Origin: Frankiales bacterium
Lineage (GTDB): Bacteria > Actinomycetota > Actinomycetes > Mycobacteriales > SCTD01
Direction of reading: 5' to 3'
DNA length: 14,895 nt
NCBI GenBank assembly: GCA_025465145.1
Contig: JAODNS010000115.1
Coordinates: 1 to 14,895, forward strand
The notes under the pieces were generated by a model that ran no database searches, was not told where the DNA came from, and worked only from the letters and a program-made list of their open reading frames with translations. The translations under genes were made by a program, and so were the position numbers. This document shows positions 8,441-14,895 of this stretch, in pieces. Each line of letters opens with the position of its first letter. Position 1 is the first letter of the stretch.

Positions 8441-10663
8441 CTAGCGCTGCAGGCTCCCCGCGTAGCAGGGCAGGCCGGCGCAGGTGTCGACGAACGTGCC
8501 GCCGGTGCGCAGGAACAGGTCCTTCTGCTCCTGGGCCTTGGCGGCGCCGCGCGGGTCGCTGTGCGGGTCGTGGCCGGCGACGCCGGGTCCGTTCCCGGCC
8601 GGGACGTTGCCGTCCGGAGGCGTGGCGGTGCCGCTGTCCCAGTAGACGAAGGCGGAGCCGGGGAAGCCGTCCGCGGCGATGCGCGGCAGGTCCCAGCCCG
8701 GGTTGACGTCCCAGTGCCGGCCGGGCTCGAGGAAGCCGGCGTTGGTCTGCGCGCCGATGGTGCGTGCCATGACCTCGGCGGCGACGTTGGCCACCTGGTG
8801 GTCGCCGAACGCGACGTGCATGAGCACCTGGTGCGACGGGGTCCGCGGCAGCGGGTCGTTCGTGATGTGCGCTGCGTAGCCGTTGGCCTCGCCACGGTCC
8901 CAGAGCATCTGGATGAGGCCGAAGGCAAGTTCGCGGTCGACCTCGCTCGGGTACGCCGCGTTGAAGACCGACTCGTACCGCGCGAAGTCGGTAGAGCGGT
9001 CCAGCAGCGTCGAGTAGTTCATCCCCGGGACGCCGAGGGCTCCGCGGGTGATGTCCTGCGCGACGGCCATGAGGGCGCCGCCGATGATGCCGCCCTGGCT
9101 GTTGCCGTCGTAGTGGACCGAGCCGGGGGCGACGAGGGGCTTGCTGCCGACCTGGAAGGCGGGGTCGGCGGCGAAGCCCTCGGGCGACTTCAGCAGCCGG
9201 GCCAGGAACAGCTGGGCGAGCATCCCCTGCTGCACCCGGTCGGGCAGTGTCGGGAAGTTGCTCATGTCGGCGAGCATCGTGGCGACGTTCGGGATGTCGC
9301 CGGTGGCCATGCCGTACCAGTGGGTCGCGCAGAAGGTGACGTTGGAGCGCTGGCCCATCTGGCGGACGTTGCCCGCCGTGACCTCCTCCTGGCCGCCGAG
9401 CAGGCCGTGGCCGTAGATCGCGCCGCGGCTCGGGGCGTCGGGCGTGGCGGCCTTGGGGATGTTGCAGGTGAAGGTGGCCGTGAACGGCAGGCCGGTGCGG
9501 TCCGGCAGGTCGTCGCCGTCGGGGCCGTAGAAGAACCGCGTGCCCGGCAGCGCCGGGTCGATGTTGGTGTTCGGCTCGTGCGCGTTGGTCGGCGACGTCA
9601 GGTAGCTGGGCATCGTGAACGAGCCCTTGATGCGGCGCAGGACGTTGTCGTCCGGGTTCTGCTCGGTGCTGTCGACCGTGAACTCCGGCGCCCCGTTCGC
9701 TCCGAGGTCGCGGAACGCGTCGTCGCGGATGTGCAGCATCCGGCCGGTGGTGCTCTCGGTGCTGGCGACGGTGAACGTCCAGGCGAGGAAGGTGTCGGCC
9801 GGCTCGATCCCGTGCGCGGCCAGCGGGCCGAAGACCGGGTCGGACCAGCCGGTGACCCTCTTGCTCTTGCCCTTGCCCTTCCCCTTGCCGTGCGCCTTGT
9901 CCTTCTTCGCCTGCCCGGCGAGCGCGTCGTACTCGGCCTGCTTCTCGGCCCGTCGGGCCGCGTAGGCGTCGTTGGACTCGATGTCCTTGCCGGCCGCGGT
10001 CTCGAGCTGGTCGCGCAGGGCGACGACGTAGCGGTGGCTCTCGCGGAAGTTGACGGCGGGGCGCACGATCAGCAGCGGCTGCTCGCCGGCGGTGGGGTTG
10101 CCGTCGAGCTCGGCCCAGTACGGGTGCCGCTCGCCGGTGGCCGCGTCCAGCAGGACGATCGGCGCGTCCTGGGCGAGGGAAGCGGCGGGGTTGCGGATGC
10201 CGGCGATGCCGCTGTTCTGGAGGCTCAGGCCCGGCACGCTCGTCAGGACCGGTGAGCCGGCGGACCAGCCGTCGTTGCGGTTGAAGTCGGTCGGGTCCAG
10301 CGGCTTGTTCGCGACGTTGCGCGGCATGGCCAGCGGGCTGATCGCGACGCGGCGGCCGGTGCGCGTCGACGGGTCGGCGACGGTGAACGCGTCGTTCGGG
10401 AACGGCAGCAGGCAGGCGGCGTGGTCGGTCGCGTCGCAGAGGCCGGCGGCCTCCAGCGCCGCGTCGCCGGCGGTGCGTGCGGTGTCACGCGGGCCGATGA
10501 GCGGCTCCTCCGCCTGCTGGACGGCGCCGCCGCCCACCTCGAGCGCGCACAGCGCCGACTCCGGGTCCGGCTTGAGGCAGTCCTGCGGGTCGGCCCAGGC
10601 GCTCGCCGGTACGGCGAACGCGAGGGCGGCGGCGGCGAGGAGGGCGGTGCGGAGGCGGGGCAT
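8441..10663 (-). CDS. Large secreted alpha/beta-hydrolase-like protein, putative lipase/esterase
   Basis: A 740-residue exported protein with a classic signal peptide (about 1-24, ending ASAWA). Conserved hydrolase features are YGHGLLGG (H419, likely oxyanion region), the nucleophile elbow DGNSQGG with S522, and a C-terminal FGDHQVAN with H622, which fits a Ser-His pair. The acid residue cannot be assigned with confidence. The N-terminal half (ACLLPFPNDAFT, then ESHRYVVALRDQL) resembles that of large bacterial extracellular lipase-like proteins. Several Cys residues suggest disulfides. A Lys/Gly-rich insert (about 251-271) interrupts the N-terminal half. The MCE gene follows 53 bases downstream, so a joint role in releasing and taking up a lipid is an attractive inference. 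The substrate is unknown. ATG 10663 lacks a strong RBS but is set by the signal peptide. Confidence 0.8.
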   Translation of the reverse strand: MPRLRTALLAAAALAFAVPASAWADPQDCLKPDPESALCALEVGGGAVQQAEEPLIGPRDTARTAGDAALEAAGLCDATDHAACLLPFPNDAFTVADPSTRTGRRVAISPLAMPRNVANKPLDPTDFNRNDGWSAGSPVLTSVPGLSLQNSGIAGIRNPAASLAQDAPIVLLDAATGERHPYWAELDGNPTAGEQPLLIVRPAVNFRESHRYVVALRDQLETAAGKDIESNDAYAARRAEKQAEYDALAGQAKKDKAHGKGKGKGKSKRVTGWSDPVFGPLAAHGIEPADTFLAWTFTVASTESTTGRMLHIRDDAFRDLGANGAPEFTVDSTEQNPDDNVLRRIKGSFTMPSYLTSPTNAHEPNTNIDPALPGTRFFYGPDGDDLPDRTGLPFTATFTCNIPKAATPDAPSRGAIYGHGLLGGQEEVTAGNVRQMGQRSNVTFCATHWYGMATGDIPNVATMLADMSNFPTLPDRVQQGMLAQLFLARLLKSPEGFAADPAFQVGSKPLVAPGSVHYDGNSQGGIIGGALMAVAQDITRGALGVPGMNYSTLLDRSTDFARYESVFNAAYPSEVDRELAFGLIQMLWDRGEANGYAAHITNDPLPRTPSHQVLMHVAFGDHQVANVAAEVMARTIGAQTNAGFLEPGRHWDVNPGWDLPRIAADGFPGSAFVYWDSGTATPPDGNVPAGNGPGVAGHDPHSDPRGAAKAQEQKDLFLRTGGTFVDTCAGLPCYAGSLQR

Positions 10664-10699
10664 GCAGAGGGTTTCGCCGCCGTTGCGGCCGGACCCTGC

Positions 10700-10713
10700 T
10701 GTGACCGGTCACA
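10700..10713. promoter_or_regulatory. Perfect 14-bp palindrome TGTGACCGGTCACA, candidate operator
   Basis: It is fully symmetric and lies 37-50 bases upstream of the secreted hydrolase start, in the 156-base gap after the histidine kinase gene. This is where an operator for the hydrolase-MCE unit would be expected. The TGTGA/TCACA halves look like a CRP/GlxR site, but the spacer is 4 rather than 6. No convincing -10 box was recognised, and the rest of 10664-10819 shows no gene. Confidence 0.5.
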
Positions 10714-10819
10714 TGATCGGCGCGGCCGGTTCGGGCGTGGCACGGCCCCGGCACCAGATCAGGACGCGCCGGGACCGTGTCCCTTCGAGAGTCCGCCGAG
10801 GCCGGGCACCTGTCCAGCG

Positions 10820-12781
10820 CTAGCCGGCAGCGGCCACCGGCACCGTGAAGCGCAGCACGGCGCCGCCACCCGGGCGGTTCGCTGCCGTGACCCGTCCGCC
10901 CTGTGCCTCGACGAGCTGCCGGACGATGTAGAGGCCGAGCCCGACGCCGCCGAACTCACGCGTGTTGGCCGGCGCCGCTTGGTAGAAGGGCGTGAACAGC
11001 GCCTCCTCGCGCCCCACCGGCACGCCGACGCCACGGTCCATCACCTCGACGGCCAGCTCGGGTCCCTCGTCGCGCACGGCCAGCGTCACGTCACCGCCGC
11101 CCGGGCTGTACTTGATGGCGTTCTCCACCAGCTGGCCGAGGACGTTGCCGGTGCTGAGCGGGTCACCCAGCGCCCTGGGCAGCTCCGCGGGCAGGTCCGC
11201 GAGCAGGCGGTGCCGGTCGGAGACGCGGGAGTACGCGGTGACGGCGCGGGCGACCACGTCCCGCAGGTCGAAGGGAGTGCCGGCGCCGTGCGCGGCGGTG
11301 CCGGCGCGGGCGCCCATGAGCAGGTGGTTGGTCAGCTCCACGAGGTTGTCCGTCTGGTCGGAGACCGTCGCGAGCGCCTCGAGCCGGGCCTCCTCGGACA
11401 GCACGTCCCACCGCCGCTGCAGCATGCTGACGTAGCCCTTGATGGCCGTGAGCGGCGTGCGCAGCTCGTGGCTCGTCGTCGCCAGGAACAGGTCCTTGGC
11501 CTCGTCCAGCGCGCGCTGCCGGCTGGTGTCGTGCAGCGCGACGACGAGCTCGCCGGTCGCGGGCAGCACCGCGGGCAGCGCCTCGATCCAGCGGCCGGGA
11601 GCGAGCTCGTGCTGCACCGGCTGGCCCGGCGCACCGATGGGCAGCGGTGGCGGCGAGCCGACGAGGTCCTCGGGCGCGCGGCCGAGCAGGAGGCTCGCCG
11701 CCCGGTTGGACGCGGTGACGTTGCCGGCTCCGTCCACGACGAGGACGCCGTCGGCGAGCACGTCGACGACGTCCTGCTCGTGGGCGCGCTGCCGTACGAC
11801 GTCGTCGTGCCGCACCGCGTTGACCAGTGCCGCGGCGCCCTGGGTGCCGAGCAGCCGCAGTACGTCCTCGTCCGCCTGCGTCACCGTCTCGGCCGGCCGG
11901 TTGAGCAGGACCGTCAGCCCGCCCAGCAGCCCCTCGCCGAAGCAGGCAACCGTCAGGGCGCTGCCGCCCGGCGGGATGTCCAGCAGCGCGGCCGAGTCCT
12001 CGCTGGTGACGACGGCCCGCTCGGCCGCGGCGGCCCGCACCAGCCGGGTCGCCGTCAGGGGCACCCGCTGGCCGATGAGCGATGCCGGCAGCCCGGCCAC
12101 CGCCGTGACGACGAGGTCGTCGCCGTCGACGCAGCCGTACGCCGCAGCCGGCGCCGAGAACACGTCGACCGCCGCGTCGACCATCCGGCGGCTGACCGCA
12201 TCGGGATCCAAGTCACGGCCGAACTCGCTGGTCAGCGTCGCGAGCCGCTCGACGACCTCGACGCGCGCACGCAGCTGCTGCCGGCTCGCCTCCGATCGGC
12301 GCACCGACCGCGCCAGCACCTCGCCGACGAGCAGGCAGACCGGGATCGCGACGGTCACCGACGCGACGGCGTTGGTCGGCGGATCGCCCTCGAGCAGGAA
12401 CGGCAGCACGTACGCCGCCGTCGCCACCGGCGCGAGCCAGTACGACGTCCGCGGCGGCTGGCCGATGCCGACCCAGACGAAGACGACCACGAAGTAGACG
12501 GCGTAGCTGAAGTCGCTGACGCCGCCGTACCGGTCGCCCAGCGCGATCAGCCCGAAGGCGGCCAGCGCGAGGACCAGCGGAGCGCGCACGTGCAGCCGCT
12601 GCCACGGGACGAGCAGCCCCACAGCCCCCAGGCCGACGGCGACGAGGCCGATGGCGTTGAGGACGGCGATGTCGAGGTGCTCGGCCCCGGGCAGGTAGTT
12701 GTTGACCAGCGTCAGCGCACCGGCGGCCAGCAGCAGGCGGGCAGCCTGCTTGCCCGACGTCGCGCGCTGGGAGGTGAGCAC
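10820..12781 (-). CDS. Membrane sensor histidine kinase (GAF-PAS-HisKA-HATPase), orphan
   Basis: A 653-residue kinase. About six hydrophobic helices fill residues 13-156. They are followed by a helical linker, a GAF-like domain (about 190-325), a PAS domain (about 337-425, DGVLVVDGAGNVTASN), HisKA with phospho-acceptor H438 in SHELRTP, and a HATPase_c domain with an N box (N554 in ENAIKYSPGG), DRGVGVP and GVGLGLYIV. It autophosphorylates and passes phosphate to a response regulator, but none is encoded next to it. The frame is open to GTG 12817, only 11 bases after the tRNA. GTG 12781 is preferred because GATACT ends six bases before it, giving a leaderless transcript. With no extracytoplasmic sensor domain, the signal is probably sensed by the membrane or cytoplasmic domains. 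Confidence 0.88.
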   Translation of the reverse strand: MLTSQRATSGKQAARLLLAAGALTLVNNYLPGAEHLDIAVLNAIGLVAVGLGAVGLLVPWQRLHVRAPLVLALAAFGLIALGDRYGGVSDFSYAVYFVVVFVWVGIGQPPRTSYWLAPVATAAYVLPFLLEGDPPTNAVASVTVAIPVCLLVGEVLARSVRRSEASRQQLRARVEVVERLATLTSEFGRDLDPDAVSRRMVDAAVDVFSAPAAAYGCVDGDDLVVTAVAGLPASLIGQRVPLTATRLVRAAAAERAVVTSEDSAALLDIPPGGSALTVACFGEGLLGGLTVLLNRPAETVTQADEDVLRLLGTQGAAALVNAVRHDDVVRQRAHEQDVVDVLADGVLVVDGAGNVTASNRAASLLLGRAPEDLVGSPPPLPIGAPGQPVQHELAPGRWIEALPAVLPATGELVVALHDTSRQRALDEAKDLFLATTSHELRTPLTAIKGYVSMLQRRWDVLSEEARLEALATVSDQTDNLVELTNHLLMGARAGTAAHGAGTPFDLRDVVARAVTAYSRVSDRHRLLADLPAELPRALGDPLSTGNVLGQLVENAIKYSPGGGDVTLAVRDEGPELAVEVMDRGVGVPVGREEALFTPFYQAAPANTREFGGVGLGLYIVRQLVEAQGGRVTAANRPGGGAVLRFTVPVAAAG

Positions 12782-12787
12782 CAGAGG

Positions 12788-12816
12788 AGTATCGGTACGA
12801 ACGCACCGTCTGTTCA
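12788..12816 (-). promoter_or_regulatory. Putative leaderless promoter of the histidine kinase
   Basis: On the minus strand TGAACA (12816-12811, 4/6 to TTGACA), a 17-base spacer and GATACT (12793-12788, 5/6 to TATACT) place the start site on GTG 12781. The spacer contains a 16-base imperfect dyad (12793-12808, CGGT...ACCG), which could be an operator or a small hairpin. It lies directly downstream of tRNA-Thr. Confidence 0.5.
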
Positions 12817-12827
12817 CGAGTTCGCAG

Positions 12828-12900
12828 AGCCGGGTGTCGGGATCGAACCGACGACATCCGCTTTACAAGAGCGGTGCTCTGCCAACTGAGCTAACCCGGC
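12828..12900 (-). tRNA. tRNA-Thr (anticodon TGT)
   Basis: A complete 73-base cloverleaf on the minus strand. The acceptor is GCCGGGT/ACCCGGC with discriminator T. The D arm is GCTC...GAGC, the anticodon stem is CCGCT/AGCGG with loop CTTGTAA (anticodon at 12867-12865), and the T arm is GTCGG-TTCGATC-CCGAC. It reads ACA codons, plus other ACN codons by wobble. CCA is not encoded, as is common in actinobacteria. A TAGGCT that could serve as -10 ends about ten bases upstream of the tRNA 5' end. No good -35 was seen. Confidence 0.97.
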
Positions 12901-12995
12901 GGGGCTGCCAAGCCTAGAGCGCCAGGACACCGTGGCGGTTCCGTACGGGCAGCGCGGGTACCTCGACTGCGTCGGCGGCCGTGTCCTACCCCCCC

Positions 12996-13014
12996 AGGGC
13001 GCGGCCGCCGCCCT
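12996..13014 (-). terminator. Short GC hairpin after the sigma factor gene
   Basis: Six-base arms AGGGCG/CGCCCT with a 7-base loop begin 15 bases past the sigma factor stop. A G-run rather than a T-run follows on the minus strand, so termination is only possible. The remainder of 12901-13029 holds the tRNA upstream region and no gene. Confidence 0.35.
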
Positions 13015-13029
13015 ACGAGCTGGGACCGG

Positions 13030-13905
13030 TCAGCCGGCGTCGGCGACCGTGCGGGCCTGCAGGTGGCCCTCGAGCTTGCGCTTGATGCGCTGCAGCGCGT
13101 TGTCGATCGACTTCACGTGCCGCTGGAGCCGCTCGGCGATCTCCTGGTAGCTCTTGCCCTCGACGTACAGCCGCAGCACCTCGGTCTCGAGGTCGCTGAG
13201 CACCTCGTCGAAGTGCGCCTGCAGGGCGCGGATGCGCTCCGCGGAGATGACGAGGTCGGCGGGGTCGCTGATCGCGACGGTCGGGATGACGTCCCCGAGG
13301 ACGCGCTCGCCGTCGTCGTCGCCGGACACCGGGCGCGAAAACGAGACGTAGTTGTTGAGCGGGCCGTGCTTCTGGCGGGTCGCGGTCTTGATCGCGGTGA
13401 TGATCTGGCGGGTCACGCACAACTCGGCGAAGGCGCGGAACGAGCTCTGCATGTCCGGGTTGAAGTCACGGATCGCCTTGTAGAGGCCGATCATGCCTTC
13501 CTGGACGATGTCCTCGCGGTCGGCGCCGACGAGGAAGTACGACCGCGCCTTGACGCGGGCGAACGCGCGGTACTTGTTCAGCAGCTCGCACAGGGCGGCG
13601 TCGTCGCCGCTGCGCGCGGCGAGCACGAGGTCGTCGTCGGTGAGTCCGTCGGCGTTGCGCCAGCGGTCGGCAGCTGTCGGGACCCCGCTGTGCACCTCGC
13701 GGTCGAGCTCGTCGACCAAGTGCTCGGCCGCGGCGATCTCGGCGACGAGCGACGCGGGCGCCTCGCCCAGGGCGGTGGCGGCCTCGACGGTCGCCGCCAG
13801 CTCCTCGACCAGGACGCTGTCCTCGACCAGCTCCGGAACCACCTGGAGCAGCGGCGCGGGGGCCTTTTGCTGCTTCGGGGAAGTGCGCTCGCGGGTCAGT
13901 CGCAC
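13030..13905 (-). CDS. sigH: SigH-like sigma-70 factor with acidic N-terminal extension
   Basis: A 291-residue sigma factor. Region 2 (about 105-180) contains KARSYFLVGADREDIVQEGM, then GLYKAIRDF, FRAFAELCVTRQIITA and KTATRQKHGPLN, strikingly like Bacillus subtilis SigH. Region 4 (about 235-285) carries the promoter-recognition helix-turn-helix (EGKSYQEIAERLQRHVKSID). SigH directs stationary-phase and early-sporulation transcription in Bacillus. The regulon in this actinomycete is unknown. Bacillus SigH is about 218 residues, and here some 85-90 extra N-terminal residues are predicted helical and acidic (PELVEDSVLVEELAATVEAA, EHLVDELDREV). GTG 13905 is chosen because AAGGGG lies six bases upstream. 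ATG 13983 in the same frame has no RBS and precedes the proposed promoter -10. The upstream gene is rlmB, as in Bacillus. Confidence 0.9.
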   Translation of the reverse strand: MRLTRERTSPKQQKAPAPLLQVVPELVEDSVLVEELAATVEAATALGEAPASLVAEIAAAEHLVDELDREVHSGVPTAADRWRNADGLTDDDLVLAARSGDDAALCELLNKYRAFARVKARSYFLVGADREDIVQEGMIGLYKAIRDFNPDMQSSFRAFAELCVTRQIITAIKTATRQKHGPLNNYVSFSRPVSGDDDGERVLGDVIPTVAISDPADLVISAERIRALQAHFDEVLSDLETEVLRLYVEGKSYQEIAERLQRHVKSIDNALQRIKRKLEGHLQARTVADAG

Positions 13906-13953
13906 GTCGCGCCCCTTCGCTGGGATGACAGGTTCGTGCACATGTGCCGGTCG

Positions 13954-13982
13954 ACTGTAAGGCCGCAGATCCGGCCTGACCA
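13954..13982 (-). promoter_or_regulatory. Putative sigH promoter with dyad in its spacer
   Basis: On the minus strand TGGTCA (13982-13977, 4/6 to TTGACA), a 17-base spacer starting within that dyad, and TACAGT (13959-13954, fits TAnnnT) would start transcription about 40 bases before GTG 13905. A dyad with 6-base arms, AGGCCG/CGGCCT, covers 13960-13977 and could bind a repressor. Box matches are modest. Confidence 0.35.
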
Positions 13983-14027
13983 TGGTGTCTGGTCACAACA
14001 ACGACGCAGGAACTCCGGAGTGACGCA

Positions 14028-14060
14028 CGGAACAACCGGACAATCTGGCCTGTTCTTCCG
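14028..14060. repeat. Imperfect 33-base inverted repeat between rlmB and sigH
   Basis: The outer arms CGGAACAAC and GTTCTTCCG pair at eight of nine positions, with further partial pairing inside. It lies 40 bases beyond the rlmB stop and about 120 bases before the sigH start. It could be an rlmB terminator (no T-run) or a regulator site. A perfect 10-base palindrome, ACTCCGGAGT, lies beside it at 14012-14021. Nothing else was recognised in 13983-14099. Confidence 0.35.
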
Positions 14061-14099
14061 CAATTCTGGGCATCGGTGTCCGCTTCGCCCCATGATCGC

Positions 14100-14895
14100 C
14101 TAGCCCGAACGGCGGCGCCGGGCGACCTCCGCGAGCGTGACGGCGGCCGCGATGCCCGCGTTGAGGGACTCCGTGGGGCCGCCCATGGGGATGCTCACGG
14201 TGAGGTCGCAGGTCGCGGCGACCAGCCGCGACAGGCCCTCCCCCTCCGACCCCACCACGACGACCAGCGGGTCGGTCGCGACCTCGAGGTCGTCCAGCGA
14301 GACGCTGCCGTCGGCGGCCAGCCCGACGACGAACAGGCCGCCCTCCTTCAGCTCCTTCAGCGCCCGGACGAGGTTCGTCGCCCGCGCCACCGGCAGCCGC
14401 GCGGCGGCGCCGGCCGAGGTGCGCCAGGCCGACGCCGTCATTGCCGCGGACCGGCGCTCCGGGATCAGCACGCCCTGGGCACCGAAAGCGGCCGCGGAGC
14501 GGACCACGGCGCCGAGGTTGCGCGGGTCCGTGACACCGTCCAGCGCGACGAGCAGCGGCTGGGACGCCTTGAGCGCCTCGGCGAGCAGGTCGCTCGGGTG
14601 GAGGTACTCGTACGGAGGGACCTGCAGCGCCAGCCCCTGGTGCAGGGCGCGGCCGGTCATCTTGTCCATCTCCTGGCGCGTCATCTCCAGGATCGCGACG
14701 CCCGCCTTGCCGGCCAGCGCGACGCACTCGCTCACGCGCTCGTCCGCGTCGAGGCCGAGCGCGACGTACAGCGCGGTCGCCGGCACCTTCGCCCGTAGCG
14801 CCTCGACGACGGGGTTGCGGCCGACGACCGTCTCCATCGTGTCCTCGCCGGCCCGGCGCATCGGCCGGGGGGCGCGCTCGACCCGCGGGTTCGTC
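14100..14895 (-). CDS. rlmB: 23S rRNA (guanosine-2'-O)-methyltransferase RlmB, possibly partial at 5' end
   Basis: A SPOUT-class methyltransferase of the SpoU/TrmH family, expected to 2'-O-methylate G2251 in the 23S rRNA P loop using S-adenosylmethionine. Counting from ATG 14861, the N-terminal substrate-binding domain begins ETVVGRNPVVEALR (9-22). The three SpoU motifs are DPRNLGAVVRSA (112-123), GSEGEGLSR (204-212) and the IPM...ESLNAGIA knot region (224-238). ATG 14861 gives 253 residues, close to Escherichia coli RlmB. The frame stays open to the window edge, and the residues there are basic and Pro-rich (RVERAPRP). Actinobacterial RlmB often carries a basic N-terminal tail, so the true start may lie outside the window. 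The gene is followed on the same strand by sigH. Confidence 0.92.
   Translation of the reverse strand, partial: TNPRVERAPRPMRRAGEDTMETVVGRNPVVEALRAKVPATALYVALGLDADERVSECVALAGKAGVAILEMTRQEMDKMTGRALHQGLALQVPPYEYLHPSDLLAEALKASQPLLVALDGVTDPRNLGAVVRSAAAFGAQGVLIPERRSAAMTASAWRTSAGAAARLPVARATNLVRALKELKEGGLFVVGLAADGSVSLDDLEVATDPLVVVVGSEGEGLSRLVAATCDLTVSIPMGGPTESLNAGIAAAVTLAEVARRRRSG

Noticed and set aside
8561..10255. Plus-strand open frame of 564 codons opposite the secreted hydrolase
   Set aside because: Biased Arg/Val/Gly composition and no motifs. It is a shadow of the hydrolase gene.
10700..10713. Assignment of the palindrome as a CRP/GlxR site
   Set aside because: The half-sites match, but the spacer is 4 instead of 6 bases, so the dyad is reported without a named regulator.
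12782..12817. Histidine kinase start at GTG 12817
   Set aside because: It lies 11 bases from the tRNA 3' end with no room for a promoter or RBS. A good -10 precedes GTG 12781.
13906..13983. Longer sigH start at ATG 13983
   Set aside because: It has no Shine-Dalgarno and lies upstream of the likely -10. GTG 13905 has a well-spaced AAGGGG.

Overview
This is a compact, very GC-rich chromosomal stretch with frequent GTG starts, a twin-AAA Cdc48-like ATPase, a DUF3263/LytR_C (VirR-type) gene pair and a bacterial-type tRNA-Thr without an encoded CCA. It comes from an actinomycete. Genus cannot be fixed from the sequence alone. No insertion sequences, integrases, CRISPR arrays or phage genes are visible. 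No gene-free gap exceeds about 230 bases.

Layout. (1) 3-1502, plus strand: 3' part of a Cdc48-like AAA+ ATPase, open at the window's left edge, followed by a long near-perfect inverted repeat (1577-1634). (2) 1729-3494, minus strand: a tight three-gene cluster of DUF3263 protein, then a membrane-anchored LytR_C protein, then trehalose-6-phosphate phosphatase. A 22-bp imperfect palindrome lies upstream of the first gene. (3) 3670-5718, plus strand: a secreted protein joining four DxDGDG-type repeats to a phosphodiester-glycosidase (NAGPA) domain. (4) 5715-10663, minus strand: a secreted alpha/beta-hydrolase-like protein, a solitary MCE (MlaD-type) protein, and a glutamate dehydrogenase. The gaps are 53 and 69 bases, so co-transcription is plausible. 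A perfect 14-bp palindrome lies just upstream of the hydrolase. (5) 10820-12781, minus strand: an orphan membrane sensor histidine kinase (GAF-PAS-HisKA-HATPase) that looks leaderless. (6) 12828-12900, minus strand: tRNA-Thr(TGT). (7) 13030-13905, minus strand: a sigma factor very like Bacillus SigH but with a long acidic N-terminal extension. (8) 14100 to the right edge, minus strand: RlmB-type 23S rRNA 2'-O-methyltransferase, possibly continuing past the edge.

How the genes fit together. The right end (rlmB, sigH, tRNA-Thr) resembles a conserved housekeeping order also seen in Bacillus (rlmB-yacP-sigH). The left end (DUF3263, LytR_C, Cdc48-like ATPase) matches the mycobacterial Rv0430-Rv0431-Rv0435c neighbourhood, with a trehalose phosphatase inserted. 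The middle holds cell-surface functions: a secreted glycosidase-like protein, a secreted hydrolase, a single MCE lipid-binding protein and a sensor kinase. The most testable novelties are the hydrolase/orphan-MCE pair with its palindromic operator candidate, the N-terminally extended SigH, the asymmetrically degenerate ATPase domains, and the unassigned palindromes.
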